64,000 bases of DNA from Holophagales bacterium. Its GTDB lineage: Bacteria; Acidobacteriota; Thermoanaerobaculia; Multivoradales; Multivoraceae. Positions within the stretch are counted from its first letter, which is position 1; every line of letters starts with the position of its first letter. The stretch lies in NCBI GenBank assembly GCA_009845425.1, contig VXZQ01000012.1:248001-312000 (forward strand). The letters are read 5' to 3'. The notes beneath the pieces are model-generated. The model was not told where the DNA came from. It did no database searches and saw only the letters and a program-made list of their open reading frames with translations. Shown here piece by piece: positions 15,642-24,487 of the stretch. The position numbers and the translations under genes are program-made.

Positions 15642-16919
15642 GTGAAACGCCAGACGTACCTCCGGCTGTCCGTCATGATGCTCCTGCAGTACGGAGTCTG
15701 GGGCGTCTGGCTTCCTGTCCTAGCTCGCTACCTCCAGGCCGATCAGGCGGAGGGCGGACTGGGCTTCAGCCCCGGACAGGTCGGCTGGATTCTGGGCCTC
15801 GCGAGTTCGGTCGGCGCCGTCACCGCACCGTTCATCGCCGGCCAGCTCGCCGACCGCTCCTTCGCGACCCAGCGCGTCCTGGCGGTGCTGCTGCTCGCGG
15901 GCGGCGTGATCAAGATCCTGACCGCGTATCAGACGACGTTCTCGGCGTGGCTCTGGCTGTCAGTGGCGTACTCGGTGCTCTACACGCCGACCCTGGCGCT
16001 CTCGAACTCCCTTGCCTTCGCGCATCTCGACGATCCCGACAGCCAGTTCCCGAAGGTTCGGGTCTGGGGCACGATTGGCTGGATCGCGGCAAGCTGGGCG
16101 TTTCCGCTGTTCTGGCTGCTCTCCGACGTCCGGTTCTCCTGGTTGCCGCCTTTCTATGTCGGCGTCGAGGCCGCCGATGCGACCGCCCGGCTCGTCGACT
16201 CGCTGATCTGGAGCGGCGTGCTGGCGTTCGGCTACGCCCTGTTCTGCCTCGTGCTGCCGCCTACGCCGCCGCGGCGGGACGCGGAGGAGAAGCTCGCGTT
16301 CGCCAAGGCCTTCGGGCTATTCCGCGAGCGCTCGTTCGCGGTGCTGGTCGCGGCGAGCCTGCCGATCGCGGTGATCCACCAGATCTACTTCATGCAGACG
16401 GCGCCGTTCATGAGCGAGGTCCTCGGGCTTCCGGACAGCCGGATCGGACCGGCGATGAGCATCGGCCAGTTCGCGGAGATCGCGGTCATGGTGGCCACCG
16501 GCTGGCTGCTGGCGCGGCTCGGGTTCCGCGGCGTGATCGTCATCGGCGCCTTCGCCTACTGCGCCCGCTACGCGATCTTCGGCAGCGACTTCCTGCCCGT
16601 CGAGGTGATCGTCGCCAGCCAGGCGCTCCACGGCCTCTGCTACGCGTGCTTCTTCGCCGCCGCCTTCATCTACGTCGACCGGATCGCCGAGCCGGATGTC
16701 CGGCACTCGGCCCAGACGGTGTTTGGGATCGTGATTCTCGGTCTCGGCCCGGTCCTGGCGGCGCCGGTGCTCCAGGTGTTGTCCGAGGCGTTCACGAACG
16801 ACGCCGGCGTGCTGGACTACTCGGCGCTGTGGTACTCGCTGTCGGCGTTGGCGCTGGTCACGATGTTGGGGTTTGGCGCGCTGTTCCGGGATCAGACGTC
16901 GCAGACGCGAACGCCGTGA
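15642..16919 (+). CDS. MFS transporter, nucleoside:H+ symporter type
   Basis: About 425 residues with twelve predicted hydrophobic segments. The start (YLRLSVMMLLQYGVWGVWLP) and the early loop (SLAFAHLDDPDSQFPKVRVWGTIGWI) match the nucleoside/proton symporter branch of the major facilitator superfamily (NupG/XapB-like), which imports nucleosides across the inner membrane using the proton gradient. I prefer GTG 15642 over ATG 15633 because a TAGGAT box overlaps the ATG. It diverges from the CoA-transferase gene with only 50 bases between. Its last codons (QTSQTRTP, stop 16917-16919) overlap, on the other strand, a remnant of an isomerase 3' end, so the true C-terminus may have been altered. 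Confidence 0.8.
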   Translation: MKRQTYLRLSVMMLLQYGVWGVWLPVLARYLQADQAEGGLGFSPGQVGWILGLASSVGAVTAPFIAGQLADRSFATQRVLAVLLLAGGVIKILTAYQTTFSAWLWLSVAYSVLYTPTLALSNSLAFAHLDDPDSQFPKVRVWGTIGWIAASWAFPLFWLLSDVRFSWLPPFYVGVEAADATARLVDSLIWSGVLAFGYALFCLVLPPTPPRRDAEEKLAFAKAFGLFRERSFAVLVAASLPIAVIHQIYFMQTAPFMSEVLGLPDSRIGPAMSIGQFAEIAVMVATGWLLARLGFRGVIVIGAFAYCARYAIFGSDFLPVEVIVASQALHGLCYACFFAAAFIYVDRIAEPDVRHSAQTVFGIVILGLGPVLAAPVLQVLSEAFTNDAGVLDYSALWYSLSALALVTMLGFGALFRDQTSQTRTP

Positions 16920-16957
16920 GCTAGCGCGGCCAGCTTGTCCTCGCCCTTGGGGATGTC
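16892..16957 (-). pseudogene. Remnant of a second TIM-barrel isomerase 3' end
   Basis: On the minus strand this stretch reads IPKGEDKLAALAHGVRVCDV followed by TGA, nearly the same as the C-terminus of the isomerase next to it (IPKSSDKLAALAHGVSVCDV, stop 16976-16978). The two stops are 84 bases apart in direct orientation. Only the last 21-22 codons are recognisable. It overlaps the 3' end of the MFS gene. Most likely a paralogous isomerase gene once stood here, or the 3' end was duplicated, and the rest was lost. Confidence 0.7.
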
Positions 16958-16975
16958 GTGCAGTGTCTGCGATCG

Positions 16976-17842
16976 TCAGACGTCGCAGACACTCACACCA
17001 TGCGCAAGAGCAGCGAGTTTGTCGCTGCTCTTGGGAATGAATTCCTGGCCCACGATGCCCGTGTAGCCGGTCTCGAGGATCGCGCGCATGATCGCCGGGT
17101 AGAACAGCTCCTGGTTCTCGTCGAGCTCGTTGCGTCCGGGGTTGCCGGCGGTGTGGTAGTGGCCGATGTGTTCGTGGTAGTCGCGGATCGTGCGGATCAC
17201 GTCGCCTTCCATGACCTGGGCGTGGTAGATGTCGTAGAGGATCTTGAAACGGTCGGATGCGACGCGGTCCACGAGTTCGACCAGCCAGGGCATGTTGTCG
17301 GCCATGTAGTCGGCGTGGTTGACCTTGGAGTTCAGCAGCTCCATGCAGATCGTGACGCCCTTCTGCTCGGCGTGGCCGGTGATCTGCTTCAGGGCCGCCA
17401 CGCAGTTCTCGAGGCCCTCGCTGTCCGGCATGCCGTTGCGGTTGCCCGAGAAGGTGATCACGTTGGGGAAGCCGGCCTCGGCGGTGGCGTTGATCGCGGC
17501 CGTGATCGCCTCCAGGCAGGCCTCGTGGTTGGCGGGATCATTGATGCCCTCGGTGATGCCGTGGCTGTTCGTCATGGCGCAGGAGAGACCGTGTTCCCGC
17601 AGCGTCGGGAAGGCCTCGGGGCCGAGGATCTCGATCGACTCGAGGCCCATCGCGCTGGCGGCGGCGGCGAGTTCCTCGAGCGGCATGCGGCCGTAGCACC
17701 ACTGGCACACCGACTGGCGGATTCTCCCGTTCGTGATCACTCGCTCCTGTTGGGCGGGAGTAGCCGTGGGAACGGCAGCAGCCGCGGCTACCGAAGCGGC
17801 GCCGGCGATCAGGGTGCGGCGGGACAGGGACTCTGGGTTCAC
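16976..17842 (-). CDS. Exported TIM-barrel isomerase, hydroxypyruvate isomerase-like
   Basis: 288 residues. The N-terminus carries a twin-arginine signal (SRRTLIAGAASVAAAAAVPT), so the folded protein is probably sent to the periplasm by Tat. The rest is a xylose isomerase-like TIM barrel with the metal-site motifs of the hydroxypyruvate isomerase branch: ICMELLNSKVNHADYM, KILYDIYHAQVMEGDVI, HIGHYHTAGNPGRNELD and VGQEFIP. A GTG start at 17842 is backed by GGGAGGA nine bases upstream. Cytosolic relatives interconvert hydroxypyruvate and tartronate semialdehyde; the exported version may act on another sugar acid or sugar. It ends beside a partial copy of its own 3' end. Confidence 0.8.
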   Translation of the reverse strand: MNPESLSRRTLIAGAASVAAAAAVPTATPAQQERVITNGRIRQSVCQWCYGRMPLEELAAAASAMGLESIEILGPEAFPTLREHGLSCAMTNSHGITEGINDPANHEACLEAITAAINATAEAGFPNVITFSGNRNGMPDSEGLENCVAALKQITGHAEQKGVTICMELLNSKVNHADYMADNMPWLVELVDRVASDRFKILYDIYHAQVMEGDVIRTIRDYHEHIGHYHTAGNPGRNELDENQELFYPAIMRAILETGYTGIVGQEFIPKSSDKLAALAHGVSVCDV

Positions 17843-17915
17843 GGAACAGTCCTCCCGGTGGACGTCGTTGTCTTGGGGGTGGAGAGGGAACTCGATCTTA
17901 GCGCCCGCCGCGGGG

Positions 17916-17921
17916 TACGAT
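17916..17921 (+). promoter_or_regulatory. -10-like box (TACGAT) 7 bases before ATG
   Basis: TACGAT ends seven bases before the ATG at 17929, matching the leaderless pattern seen elsewhere in the window. The other DUF4159 gene has the same hexamer six bases before its start. There is no ribosome site. Confidence 0.4.
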
Positions 17922-17928
17922 CGTCGCG

Positions 17929-18771
17929 ATGAAGTCCGAGGCAGGGACGCGAAGAAGATGGCTGGCGCCGACGGGCGTGGCCGCGTTCGCCCTGCTCCTC
18001 GCCTCCCTGTTGCCCGCCCAGTGGTGGCGCCCGGTGCCCGCGCGCTACCCGGAGGAAGGACGCCAGTACCTCGAGGGCTTCGTGTTCTGCCGTGGCCAGT
18101 ACCGGCAGGTCGTGGACGAGTGGCTGGGGCAAGGCTGGTTCACGGACTATCCCGACTCCGAGTACAACTTCATGACCCGCCTGGCCCAGTTGACGACGGT
18201 CGAGATCCAGCGCACCGCCTACGGCGACCCGGAGCATCTGGTTCTAACGCTGGACGATCCGCGTCTGTTCGAGTTTCCGTTCCTGTTCATGTCGGACGTC
18301 GGCACGATCGGTATCGACGATGTCGAGGCGGAGAACCTGCGGAAGTACCTGCTGGCCGGAGGCTTCCTCTACGTCGACGACTTCTGGGGCCCGCAGGCCT
18401 GGGACCGCTGGGCGGGTCAGATCGGGCGGGTGCTGCCGCCGGGCGAGTACCCGATCGTGGACATTCCGCTGGACCACCCCATCTTCAGGACCTTCTTCAC
18501 CGTCGAGGAAGTGCCGCAGATCCCGTCGATCCAGTACTGGAACATGACCGGCCGGGCGGACACGTCGGAACGGGGCCACCGCTCCGCCGAGCCGCACTTC
18601 CGCGGCATCTTCGACGAGCACGGCCGGCTCATGGTCGCGATGACCCACAACACGGACATCGCGGACGGCTGGGAGCGTGAAGGGGAGTCGCGGGAGTTCT
18701 TCGAGCGTTTCTCGCTGACGAAGTCGTATCCGTTCGGCGTCAACCTGGTTCTGTACGCGCTGTCGCACTGA
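17929..18771 (+). CDS. DUF4159 domain protein (first copy)
   Basis: 280 residues with an N-terminal membrane anchor or signal (LAPTGVAAFALLLASLLPA) and one DUF4159 domain. Key motifs are FPFLFMSDVGTIG, the Gly-rich turn LLAGGFLYVDDFWG, DIPLDHPIFRTFFTVEEVPQ and the end YPFGVNLVLYALSH. DUF4159 proteins resemble a glutamine-amidotransferase-like fold and are often found with MoxR/VWA gene sets, but no reaction is established. A paralog sits at 58089-58973, where the context is VWA-like. Here it heads a plus-strand run with the metallo-beta-lactamase and PQQ-type genes. Confidence 0.8.
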   Translation: MKSEAGTRRRWLAPTGVAAFALLLASLLPAQWWRPVPARYPEEGRQYLEGFVFCRGQYRQVVDEWLGQGWFTDYPDSEYNFMTRLAQLTTVEIQRTAYGDPEHLVLTLDDPRLFEFPFLFMSDVGTIGIDDVEAENLRKYLLAGGFLYVDDFWGPQAWDRWAGQIGRVLPPGEYPIVDIPLDHPIFRTFFTVEEVPQIPSIQYWNMTGRADTSERGHRSAEPHFRGIFDEHGRLMVAMTHNTDIADGWEREGESREFFERFSLTKSYPFGVNLVLYALSH

Positions 18772-18787
18772 CAAGGAGGACATGGAC

Positions 18788-19687
18788 ATGGCCCTTGCTA
18801 CGCCTCGCATCCGTTTGCTCGTCTTCACCGCCGGAATGGCCGCGGTTCTTCTCGCCGCGCCGGCCGCGGGGCAGCAGGACTTCTCGGCCGTCGAGGTAAC
18901 GGCCGAACACGTTGCGGGCGCCGTCCACATGCTGACCGGCGCCGGCGGCAACATCGGCGTCTCGGCCGGCGAGGACGGCATCCTGATCGTCGATGATCAG
19001 TTCGCGCCCCTGGCCGACAAGATCCGGGCGGCGCTCGCGGGGATCTCGCCCGGCGACCTCGAGTTCGTCGTCAACACCCACTTCCATTTCGACCACACGG
19101 GCGGCAACGTGATCTTCGGCAAGGAGGCGTTGATCGTGGCGCATACGAACGTGCGCAAGCGTCTGGCGGAAGGCGCCGGCGTGCGCGGTCGGCCAGCCGA
19201 CCCGGCGCCGAAGGAGGCTCTCCCCGTCGTGACCTACGACGACGGAGTGTCGATCCACTTCAACGCCGAGGAGATCATGATCGGTCACCTGACCGGCGGC
19301 CACACGGACGGCGACAGCTACATCTACTTCACGGACTCGAACGTCATCCACCTGGGCGACCAGTACTTCGCGGGACGCTTTCCGTTCGTCGATGTCGGCA
19401 ACGGCGGCAACGCGGTAGGACTTCGCGACAGCATCGGGGAGGTGCTTGAGCACCTGCCGGCGGATGCGAAGGTGATCCCCGGCCACGGACCCCTGTCGTC
19501 GGTCGACGACCTGAAGACGTACCACCGGATGCTCACGGAGTGTGTCGCCACGGTCGAGGCTGGCAAGGCCGCCGGCATGTCGGTGGAGGAGATCCAGGCT
19601 GCCGGACTGCCCGAGGAATGGAGCGGCTGGGGCTCCGGTTTCATCAACGAGTCGGTGTTCATCACTTCGATTCACGAGAGCCTGTAG
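18788..19687 (+). CDS. Exported metallo-beta-lactamase fold hydrolase
   Basis: About 299 residues. A signal peptide (LLVFTAGMAAVLLAAPAAGQQ) precedes a metallo-beta-lactamase fold with the zinc motif THFHFDHTGGN, a further ligand region in GGHTDGDSYIYF, Asp in IHLGDQYF and His in VIPGHGPLS. AAGGAGG at 18773-18779 fits the ATG at 18788 (8-base spacer) better than the ATG two codons earlier. The family includes B3-like hydrolases and quinoprotein-relay hydrolases; no beta-lactam role should be assumed. It follows the DUF4159 gene by 16 bases and precedes the propeller gene by 10. Confidence 0.85.
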   Translation: MALATPRIRLLVFTAGMAAVLLAAPAAGQQDFSAVEVTAEHVAGAVHMLTGAGGNIGVSAGEDGILIVDDQFAPLADKIRAALAGISPGDLEFVVNTHFHFDHTGGNVIFGKEALIVAHTNVRKRLAEGAGVRGRPADPAPKEALPVVTYDDGVSIHFNAEEIMIGHLTGGHTDGDSYIYFTDSNVIHLGDQYFAGRFPFVDVGNGGNAVGLRDSIGEVLEHLPADAKVIPGHGPLSSVDDLKTYHRMLTECVATVEAGKAAGMSVEEIQAAGLPEEWSGWGSGFINESVFITSIHESL

Positions 19688-19697
19688 GAGGGTCGCC

Positions 19698-21047
19698 GTG
19701 CCGATCATGCGTCTGGATGGAGTGCTGCGCTCGGAGCGCGTCGCGGTGGCGGGCGCGCTGGTTCTTGCGGCCGTTGCGGTGGCGGCGCCACCCGCGACTT
19801 CGGATGTGGAAGGCGGCTGGCCGGCGTGGCGTGGCCCGAGCCGGACCGGATCGGCGCCGGGCGGCAATCCGCCGATCGAGTGGTCCGAAACGAAGAACGT
19901 GCGCTGGAAGAAGGCGGTGCCGGGTCTCGGCCTGTCGTCGCCCATCGTGTGGGGAGAGCGGTTGTACCTGACGACCGCGGTGCCGACCGGCGATAAGGTC
20001 GACAACGCGCCGCGGGCCGGCAGGCGCGACGGCATCCCGCCGGACCGGGTCCTGAGCTACGAGGTCCACGCGCTGGACCGCGCCACCGGATCGACGGTGT
20101 GGAAGCGGACCGTGCGCACGGAGGCGCCCTCCGGAGGCACCCATCCGGACGGCACCTGGGCCTCCGGATCGCCGGTCACGGACAGCGAAGTGCTGATCGC
20201 CTTCTTCGGTTCGCAGGGCCTCTACGCTTTCGACCTCGACGGGACCGAACTCTGGCGCCGCGACTTCGGCGACATGAGGACGCGGCTCGGCTTCGGCGAA
20301 GGGAGTTCCCCGGCGCTTCACGACGATCGCGTGTTCGTCATCTGGGACCACGAGGACGAGTCCTTTATGGTCGCGCTCGACAAGAACACGGGGGAAGAGA
20401 TCTGGCGTCGCGACCGCGACGAGATGACGGCGTGGACGACTCCACTGGTCGTCGAGCACGGCGGCCGGACGCAGGTGATCACCAGCGCGACGAACCGCGT
20501 CCGCGCCTATGACGCGGACACCGGCGAACCGATCTGGCAGGCGACGGGCATGACCCTCAATGCGATCCCGTCGCCGGTCTACTCCGAAGGCGTCGTCTAC
20601 CTGACGAGCGGTTTCCGGGGCAGCAAGCTGCTGGCGGTGCGTCTCGACGGCGCCGAGGGCGATGTTACGGGGACGGAGCAGGTGGTCTGGTCCGTGGACC
20701 GGGACACGCCGTACGTGCCTTCGCCGCTACTGCACGACGGCGTCATCTACTTCACGAAGTCGAACAACGGCATCCTCTCGGCGTTCGACGCCAGGACGGG
20801 TGAGGCGCTCTACGCCAACCAGCGGCTGGGGCCGGTCCGCAACGTGTACGCGTCGCCGGTCGGGGTTGGCGACCGCGTCTACTTCACGAGTCGTGACGGG
20901 GAGTTCCTCGTGGCGAAGGCCGGACCAACCTTCGAGGTCCTGGCCGAGAACGAACTCGACGACCGCTTCGACGCCTCACCGGCCATCGTCGGCGACGAGA
21001 TCTACCTGCGCGGCCGCAGCAACCTGTACTGCATCGCTACGCCTTAG
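19698..21047 (+). CDS. PQQ-binding-like beta-propeller protein
   Basis: 449 residues. An N-terminal signal (RVAVAGALVLAAVAVAAPP) leads into an outer-membrane/periplasmic propeller of the PQQ-like type. It opens with WPAWRGPSRTGSAPGGNPP and repeats blades of the form GTELWRRDFG, TGEEIWRRDRDE, TGEPIWQATGM and TGEALYANQRLG. These proteins mostly serve as scaffolds; I see no quinoprotein dehydrogenase Cys pair, so cofactor binding is not assured. The GTG at 19698 follows TAGGAGGG by six bases. A 16-base-pair hairpin just past the stop ends the run. Confidence 0.8.
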   Translation: MPIMRLDGVLRSERVAVAGALVLAAVAVAAPPATSDVEGGWPAWRGPSRTGSAPGGNPPIEWSETKNVRWKKAVPGLGLSSPIVWGERLYLTTAVPTGDKVDNAPRAGRRDGIPPDRVLSYEVHALDRATGSTVWKRTVRTEAPSGGTHPDGTWASGSPVTDSEVLIAFFGSQGLYAFDLDGTELWRRDFGDMRTRLGFGEGSSPALHDDRVFVIWDHEDESFMVALDKNTGEEIWRRDRDEMTAWTTPLVVEHGGRTQVITSATNRVRAYDADTGEPIWQATGMTLNAIPSPVYSEGVVYLTSGFRGSKLLAVRLDGAEGDVTGTEQVVWSVDRDTPYVPSPLLHDGVIYFTKSNNGILSAFDARTGEALYANQRLGPVRNVYASPVGVGDRVYFTSRDGEFLVAKAGPTFEVLAENELDDRFDASPAIVGDEIYLRGRSNLYCIATP

Positions 21048-21064
21048 CGACGTCGGTAGCATCC

Positions 21065-21111
21065 GCCTGTCCGGGGGCCGGTGGAGGGGTCCCAGCGGCC
21101 CCCGGACAGGC
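21065..21111. terminator. Strong hairpin between convergent genes
   Basis: A perfect 16-base stem (arm GCCTGTCCGGGGGCCG at 21065-21080, complement at 21096-21111) with a 15-base loop lies 17 bases after the propeller stop and about 100 bases before the DUF255 stop. There is no T run, but position and strength suit a bidirectional terminator. Confidence 0.55.
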
Positions 21112-21148
21112 TGGAGTAGAGACTCTCGCGCCGGGCAGGGGCGTGCTC

Positions 21149-21221
21149 TGGGTGCGCGGGTCCTCTGACCCGCTGCCGCCGGAGGCGGCTGGAAACGCGC
21201 GCCGGCCGTCAGGCCGGCTCC
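21149..21221 (-). repeat. REP-like palindromic repeat, copy B
   Basis: The inverted counterpart of the repeat at 9446-9519. On the minus strand it runs from GGAGCCGGCCTGACGGCCGG through GCCGCCTCCGGCGGC to CGCACCCAG. The loop of the first palindrome contains the TGA of the DUF255 gene, so the repeat forms the 3' end of that gene. Confidence 0.5.
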
Positions 21222-23701
21222 TTTCGGCCGCCAGTTCCATGCAAGGCGGCGAGCGGGACCTCGAGCACGACCGTCTCGGGGAGGAGACAGAGTTGGTCGT
21301 CACAGGCCTGGACTCGAAGGGAGATCGGAATCGAGACCGGGTGTGGATCAGTGGTCGAGGCGGGTCGGAGCCGGAACGAGATGCGCTGGCGTCCCTCGTA
21401 GATCAGCACATCGTCGGTCTGCGTGCTGACCCGGGTACGCCGGGGTTCCGGGTAGCGGACGCTGGTGATCTCGAAGCGGCCGCCGGCGCCTTCGACGGTC
21501 GTACCGATCAGGTCGTCCTGGAGCGGCTCGGGGCCATTCAGGTGCCAGCCTTCCCTGATCACGAGGTCGACATCGACGTCGTACTCGCCGGCATCGTCAG
21601 CGGATCTCAGGCCGGCGGCGACGACGACGGCGCCGTTGCCGGCGGTGGCCCGCGGGCCCGCGTCGCCGTCGAGCGCCACGCCGAGTCCGGTCAGCATGTA
21701 GGTGTAGGCGGCCGGCATTCGTTCGATGTTGGCGGCGAACGCGGCGACGGTGGCGAGCGCCCGGTCGGTGGCGTTGCGGTCGCCGGTGCGGCGTCCGAGT
21801 TCGGCGAGCGCGCGGACGGCCACCGAGTTGCCGGAGGGTACGGCGCCGTCGGTCGGGCTCTTCGGCTGGGCGATCAGCAGGTTGGCCTTCTCGCGCTCGG
21901 CGATGAAGAAGCCGCTGCCGAGGCTCGGTGGGGTGGGGGCGCCCTCCTCCGCGGGAGCAGGAGTGGGATCCCAGAAGCGCTCGACCATCTCGGCCGCGAC
22001 GGTCGCGGACCGTTCGAGCCACTTGCCGTCGGAGGTCACGTCGTGGAGAGCGACGAAGGCGTGAGCCAGGTGGGCGTAGTCCTGGACCAGGCCGGGAGTC
22101 GACGCTTCGCCGTCCAGCCAGACGCGCCACAGGCCGCCGTCGCCGAGGCGGTTGTGCTGCCAAAGGAAGTTCGCCGCCCGCGCCGCGGCCTCGGCGTACG
22201 ACGGCTCGGCGAGCGCGTCGGCGGCCTCGGCCAGGGCGCGGATCATCATCCCGTTCCAGGAGGTGAGCACCTTGTCGTCACGCAGCGGATGGGGGCGATG
22301 CTCGCGGACCTGGTAGAGGCGTTCTCGGATGCCGTCGAGCTGATAGAGCAGCTCGTCCAGCGGCAGTCCGAAGTCGGCGGCGCTCTCGTCGAGCGGCCGA
22401 TCGAGGAAGAGGATGTTCCGGTGTTCGAAGTTCCCGGCGTCGGTGACGCCGAAGAGCCGAATCGCCAGTTCGGCGTCGGTTGGCTCCAGGGCCTCCCGGA
22501 GCTGGTCCTTGGTCCAGACGAAGAACTCGCCCTCGACCGACTCGCCGTCTTCGGCTTCGCTGTCCGCGTCGGTGGCCGAGTAGAAGGCGCCCTCCGGCGA
22601 GGTCATGTCGCGCAAGACGTAGTCCGCGGTCTCCCGGGCCACCCGCGCCAGCAGCGGATCGCCGGTCAGCCGGTAGGCCAGCGCGTAGGCGCGGAGCAGG
22701 TGGGCCTGGTTGTAGAGCATCTTCTCGAAGTGGGGCACCAGCCATTGCCCGTCCACCGAGTAGCGGTGGAAACCGCCGCCGACCTGGTCGTGGATGCCGC
22801 CGCGGGCCATCGCGCGCAGGGTGAGCAGGGCGGCGTCGAGCGGCTCCCGATCGCCCGTGCGAAGCGCCTCCTCGAGCAGCAGCAGAAGGTTCGTCTCGTT
22901 GGGGAACTTCGGCGCGCCGCCGAAGCCGCCGTGGATCCGATCCGTGCTTGCGACGAGGCCGTTCAGGGCTTCGCCGATCACGGCGCGGCCCAGGTTCTTC
23001 GCCGCGCCGCGGGCCGCGGTGATCTGCTGAACGAGGTCCGTGATCTGGGCGGCGCTCGTTTCGAGGTCGGCCCTCCGTTCCCTCCACGCCGCGTCGACCT
23101 GACGCATCAGGTTGACGAACTGCTGGGGTGGAAAGTAGGTGGCGCCGAAGAAGGGCCGGCGGTCGGGGAGCAGGAAGCTCGACATCGGCCAGCCGCCCCG
23201 CTGCTGGGTGACCTGGACCGCGGTCATATAGATGTCGTCGATGTCGGGCCGTTGCTCGCGGTCGACCTTGATGCAGACGAACAGCTTGTTCATCAACGTC
23301 GCCACCTCGACGTTGTCGAAGCTCTCCCGCTCCATCACGTGGCACCAGTGGCAGGTGGAGTAGCCGATCGAGAGGAAGACGGGCTTTTCCTCCGCCCGCG
23401 CTCGCTCGAAGGCCTCCTCGCCCCAGGGGAACCAGTCGACGGGGTTGTGCGCGTGCTGCCGGAGATAGGGCGAGGTTTCGAGGACGAGGCGATTCAGGAA
23501 CAGCGGCCGTCCGTCCGGATCCAGGTGCTCGGTCCGGGGCTCGTAGTCGGCCGGCATCGCCGCCAGCGCCGCCTCCAGCCTGGCCTGGAGCTCCGGCGGA
23601 CGTGCTCCGGCGCCCGGAGGCGGGACGGCGAGGGCGGGGGCGTTCGACACGGACAGCCAGACGACGGTAAGGCCCCCTGCGATCCAGGCGGCAACAGGCA
23701 C
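21209..23701 (-). CDS. DUF255 thioredoxin-like protein (YyaL/SPATA20 family)
   Basis: 830 residues. After an N-terminal hydrophobic stretch ([15 protein letters not shown]) comes the DUF255 thioredoxin fold: [20 protein letters not shown], then the CxxC site [14 protein letters not shown] and [16 protein letters not shown] long alpha/alpha toroid follows (about 330-700: [43 protein letters not shown]), and then an additional C-terminal beta-rich part. The family is widespread with an uncertain role; a redox or folding function is usually proposed from the CxxC. I start at GTG 23701, which has TATCCT seven bases upstream; the longer open frame would run into the divergent AlkD gene. The stop lies in a repeat hairpin. 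Confidence 0.85.
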   Translation of the reverse strand: MPVAAWIAGGLTVVWLSVSNAPALAVPPPGAGARPPELQARLEAALAAMPADYEPRTEHLDPDGRPLFLNRLVLETSPYLRQHAHNPVDWFPWGEEAFERARAEEKPVFLSIGYSTCHWCHVMERESFDNVEVATLMNKLFVCIKVDREQRPDIDDIYMTAVQVTQQRGGWPMSSFLLPDRRPFFGATYFPPQQFVNLMRQVDAAWRERRADLETSAAQITDLVQQITAARGAAKNLGRAVIGEALNGLVASTDRIHGGFGGAPKFPNETNLLLLLEEALRTGDREPLDAALLTLRAMARGGIHDQVGGGFHRYSVDGQWLVPHFEKMLYNQAHLLRAYALAYRLTGDPLLARVARETADYVLRDMTSPEGAFYSATDADSEAEDGESVEGEFFVWTKDQLREALEPTDAELAIRLFGVTDAGNFEHRNILFLDRPLDESAADFGLPLDELLYQLDGIRERLYQVREHRPHPLRDDKVLTSWNGMMIRALAEAADALAEPSYAEAAARAANFLWQHNRLGDGGLWRVWLDGEASTPGLVQDYAHLAHAFVALHDVTSDGKWLERSATVAAEMVERFWDPTPAPAEEGAPTPPSLGSGFFIAEREKANLLIAQPKSPTDGAVPSGNSVAVRALAELGRRTGDRNATDRALATVAAFAANIERMPAAYTYMLTGLGVALDGDAGPRATAGNGAVVVAAGLRSADDAGEYDVDVDLVIREGWHLNGPEPLQDDLIGTTVEGAGGRFEITSVRYPEPRRTRVSTQTDDVLIYEGRQRISFRLRPASTTDPHPVSIPISLRVQACDDQLCLLPETVVLEVPLAALHGTGGRKEPA

Positions 23702-23708
23702 GGCATCG

Positions 23709-23714
23709 AGGATA
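23709..23714 (-). promoter_or_regulatory. -10-like box (TATCCT) 7 bases before GTG
   Basis: On the minus strand TATCCT ends seven bases before the GTG at 23701. With the box at 23734-23739 it forms a divergent pair, each at leaderless spacing to its own gene. Confidence 0.4.
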
Positions 23715-23733
23715 GCCCGGTCCGGGTCGCTGC

Positions 23734-23739
23734 TACATT
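23734..23739 (+). promoter_or_regulatory. -10-like box (TACATT) 7 bases before ATG
   Basis: TACATT ends seven bases before the ATG at 23747. No ribosome site precedes the gene, in line with a leaderless message. Confidence 0.4.
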
Positions 23740-23746
23740 CGCACGG

Positions 23747-24487
23747 ATGCCTGGACTGCGGCCCCCGCCGGCGGGCCGGAAGCTGATTCTGGAACTGCGG
23801 CGCGAGTTGAAGGCCGCCGGAGACCCCGAGCGGGCGAAGGGGCAGCAGGCCTACATGAAGTCGGAGATGCCCTTCTGGGGCGTGAAGACGCCGGAACTGC
23901 GGAAGATCGGCCGCGCGGCTTTCCGGAACCACCCGCTGGACGGCTTCGAGGAGTGGCGCTCAACGGTTCTGGCCCTCTGGCGAACCGCCGGCCGCCGTGA
24001 GGAACGGCATGCCGCGATCGACCTCAGTGGCTACCGGGCGTACAAGCCGCTGCGCACGATGAAGGCTCTGCCGGTCTTCGAGGAGATGATCGTCACCGGC
24101 GCGTGGTGGGACTACGTGGACGCCGTTGCGAGCCACCGTTTGCGGGAACTGGTCGAGCGGTATCCGAAGACGATGGCGAAGCGGATGAACGTGTGGAGCC
24201 GCTGCCCCGACATGTGGAAGCGGCGCGCCTCGATGATCTGCCAGCTCGGCCGCAAGGGCGCGACGGATCTGGAGCTCCTGCACGCGACGATCGGCGAGAA
24301 CCTCCTGGGGTCGCGCTTCGGCGGCGAGTTCTTCATCCGCAAGGCGATCGGCTGGGCGCTGCGCGATCTGGCCTGGCACGATCCGGATGAAGTGCGGCGG
24401 TTCGTGCGGGAGCACGAGGAGCGACTGAGCCCGCTCAGCCGGCGGGAGGCCTTGAAGAATCTGAACGCCACTGGGAAGGTGCGGTGA
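23747..24487 (+). CDS. DNA alkylation repair protein, AlkD-like
   Basis: 246 residues of HEAT-like helical repeats matching the AlkD family of DNA glycosylases, which remove positively charged 3- and 7-alkylpurines without base flipping. Family motifs are the N-terminal [50 protein letters not shown] and the C-terminal [19 protein letters not shown]. Length is normal for the family. The long open frame upstream in the same phase is antisense to DUF255 and not coding. The stop overlaps the GTG start of the sialidase fusion (GTGA), so the two are translationally coupled although their roles seem unrelated. Confidence 0.9.
   Translation: MPGLRPPPAGRKLILELRRELKAAGDPERAKGQQAYMKSEMPFWGVKTPELRKIGRAAFRNHPLDGFEEWRSTVLALWRTAGRREERHAAIDLSGYRAYKPLRTMKALPVFEEMIVTGAWWDYVDAVASHRLRELVERYPKTMAKRMNVWSRCPDMWKRRASMICQLGRKGATDLELLHATIGENLLGSRFGGEFFIRKAIGWALRDLAWHDPDEVRRFVREHEERLSPLSRREALKNLNATGKVR

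Noticed and set aside
18788..19687. Beta-lactamase resistance gene
   Set aside because: The HFHFDH motif only shows the metallo-beta-lactamase fold, which covers many hydrolases; nothing points to beta-lactams.
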